Shown here: positions 5,721-6,473 of the stretch, in pieces
Position numbering within the stretch: position 1 is the first letter of the stretch
How the letters are laid out: every line of letters starts with the position of its first letter
Source of the DNA: Candidatus Babelota bacterium
GTDB lineage: Bacteria > Babelota > Babeliae > Babelales > Babelaceae
DNA length: 6,473 bases
NCBI GenBank assembly: GCA_003484685.1
Contig: DNBB01000035.1
Span: forward strand, 1 to 6,473
Direction: 5' to 3'
Made by a program: the position numbers and the translations under genes
The notes under the pieces: generated by a model
Database searches by the model: none
What the model was told of the DNA's origin: nothing
The model's input: only the letters and a program-made list of their open reading frames with translations

Positions 5721-6473
5721 TTAGATGTATTGGTGTAGCAAAAAGGGGATAAAGAATGAGGTTGCCGCAGGAATCATGTGTCCGCGGGCCAATAGCCCTA
5801 AGCTTTGCCCAATCAGCATGCCAGACTTGCTATTTTGGGTTCCCGAAAGTTGCGGGGCTAAGAGAGAGACACCAATGTTACTCATCATAAGCTTCATAGG
5901 ATCTGCACCGAGTGTTTTTGCCCATAACATGGGCGAGGCAACACGGCCAAGTGCAAAGTTTGACGCATGATAGGTAAGATCACCAAAGTAATTGCGATTT
6001 TCACGTGCTTGACCAAGGTTGCTATTGAGTGGCAGAAGGTTTGATAACATAACCGTTGCATCAGCGGCGCCACCCCAGGTAAACAGATTGTCTACGATAT
6101 GCTCGGACAAGTTTTTGGTTGGTTGTTCTGGGTTGAAGGCGTTAATGTTTAAGTAAGTTGTTAAAAACCCGAGAACGACAGGAAAAAAGTTGTTTGAAAT
6201 CGTTTTGCCCGGAGACAAGATAGGGTCTATTAAGCTCCCAATAGTGTTTCCCATAAAAGATTTTTGTTCTCCTAGGGCGTTTTCTTTTAAGTAGCCATGT
6301 TCAAGTGCAGGATCCAAGTCAGGCTTGCGTGATTTGTAATAATCGGCCCAGCGAGTATCAAGTTCTATTTTTCGTGCAGGTTTTGCTTTGCTTGTCCATA
6401 TCTCCAAAAAGGGGCTATGGGCGCCGCCTGCATACTCATCAACAGAAATATCCGAGAGGGTGAGCATTTTGAG
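5721..6473 (-). CDS. Partial protein of unknown function with hydrophobic C-terminal segments (C-terminal 250 residues)
   Basis: The frame is open to the right edge and ends at TAA (5723-5721). An ATG occurs at 6467, but no ribosome binding site is visible in the six bases before it, and the residues after it do not look like a natural N-terminus. The true start is probably outside the window. From that ATG, residues 1-70 are polar and charged (e.g. TRWADYYKSRKPD). Hydrophobic stretches follow at about 94-110 (FFPVVLGFLTTYL), 192-206, 216-226 and 231-245 (MIPAATSFFIPFLLH), spaced by Gly/Asn/Ser-rich loops. The pattern suggests membrane association or a large exported or surface protein, but no transmembrane arrangement is certain. 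It has no cysteines. I recognise no family. A strong terminator follows, separating it from uvrC. Confidence 0.75.
   Translation of the reverse strand, partial: LKMLTLSDISVDEYAGGAHSPFLEIWTSKAKPARKIELDTRWADYYKSRKPDLDPALEHGYLKENALGEQKSFMGNTIGSLIDPILSPGKTISNNFFPVVLGFLTTYLNINAFNPEQPTKNLSEHIVDNLFTWGGAADATVMLSNLLPLNSNLGQARENRNYFGDLTYHASNFALGRVASPMLWAKTLGADPMKLMMSNIGVSLLAPQLSGTQNSKSGMLIGQSLGLLARGHMIPAATSFFIPFLLHQYI

Noticed and set aside
5725..5970. Plus-strand open frame of 81 codons
   Set aside because: It is antisense to the 5721-6473 gene, with no ribosome binding site or recognisable motif.
1..6473. Defence, toxin-antitoxin, CRISPR, transposon, tRNA or riboswitch elements
   Set aside because: I found no direct-repeat arrays, transposase motifs, terminal inverted repeats, cloverleaf structures or known nucleic-acid-defence domains on either strand.

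Overview
The window carries seven protein genes, all read from the minus strand. There are no RNA genes, mobile elements or CRISPR arrays. Base composition is moderately AT-rich. Most genes encode exported proteins that resemble no family I can name. The one confident gene is a shortened uvrC. Small exported unknowns beside a trimmed housekeeping repair gene suggest a reduced-genome, host-associated Gram-negative-type bacterium. Candidatus Dependentiae (TM6/Babeliae) would fit, but this is an inference from style; no marker here proves it.

Layout in transcription order, right to left. The 3' part of an unrecognised gene with hydrophobic C-terminal segments (5721-6473, running off the right edge) ends before a strong stem-loop terminator (5650-5693). 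uvrC (4294-5619) follows. Next is a small exported helical protein with a CxxC motif (3754-4185), with a candidate promoter upstream and a stem-loop just after its stop codon. Then comes a cluster of exported or membrane-anchored unknowns: 2863-3666 and 1985-2866 overlap by 4 nt (ATGA) and look like diverged paralogues sharing a cysteine-rich signature. 670-1941 follows after 43 nt. After a 186-nt gap with a plausible promoter, a GTG-started, signal-peptide-bearing gene (1-483) runs off the left edge.

How they work together: uvrC is nucleotide-excision repair and probably unrelated to its neighbours. The 3666-to-670 genes look like one transcription unit whose products all act outside the cytoplasm, perhaps in the periplasm or at the cell surface. 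Their biochemical role cannot be read from the sequence. I find no recognisable defence, toxin-antitoxin, secretion or biosynthetic system. The best leads are the paralogous cysteine-motif pair and the domain-trimmed UvrC that keeps all its catalytic residues.
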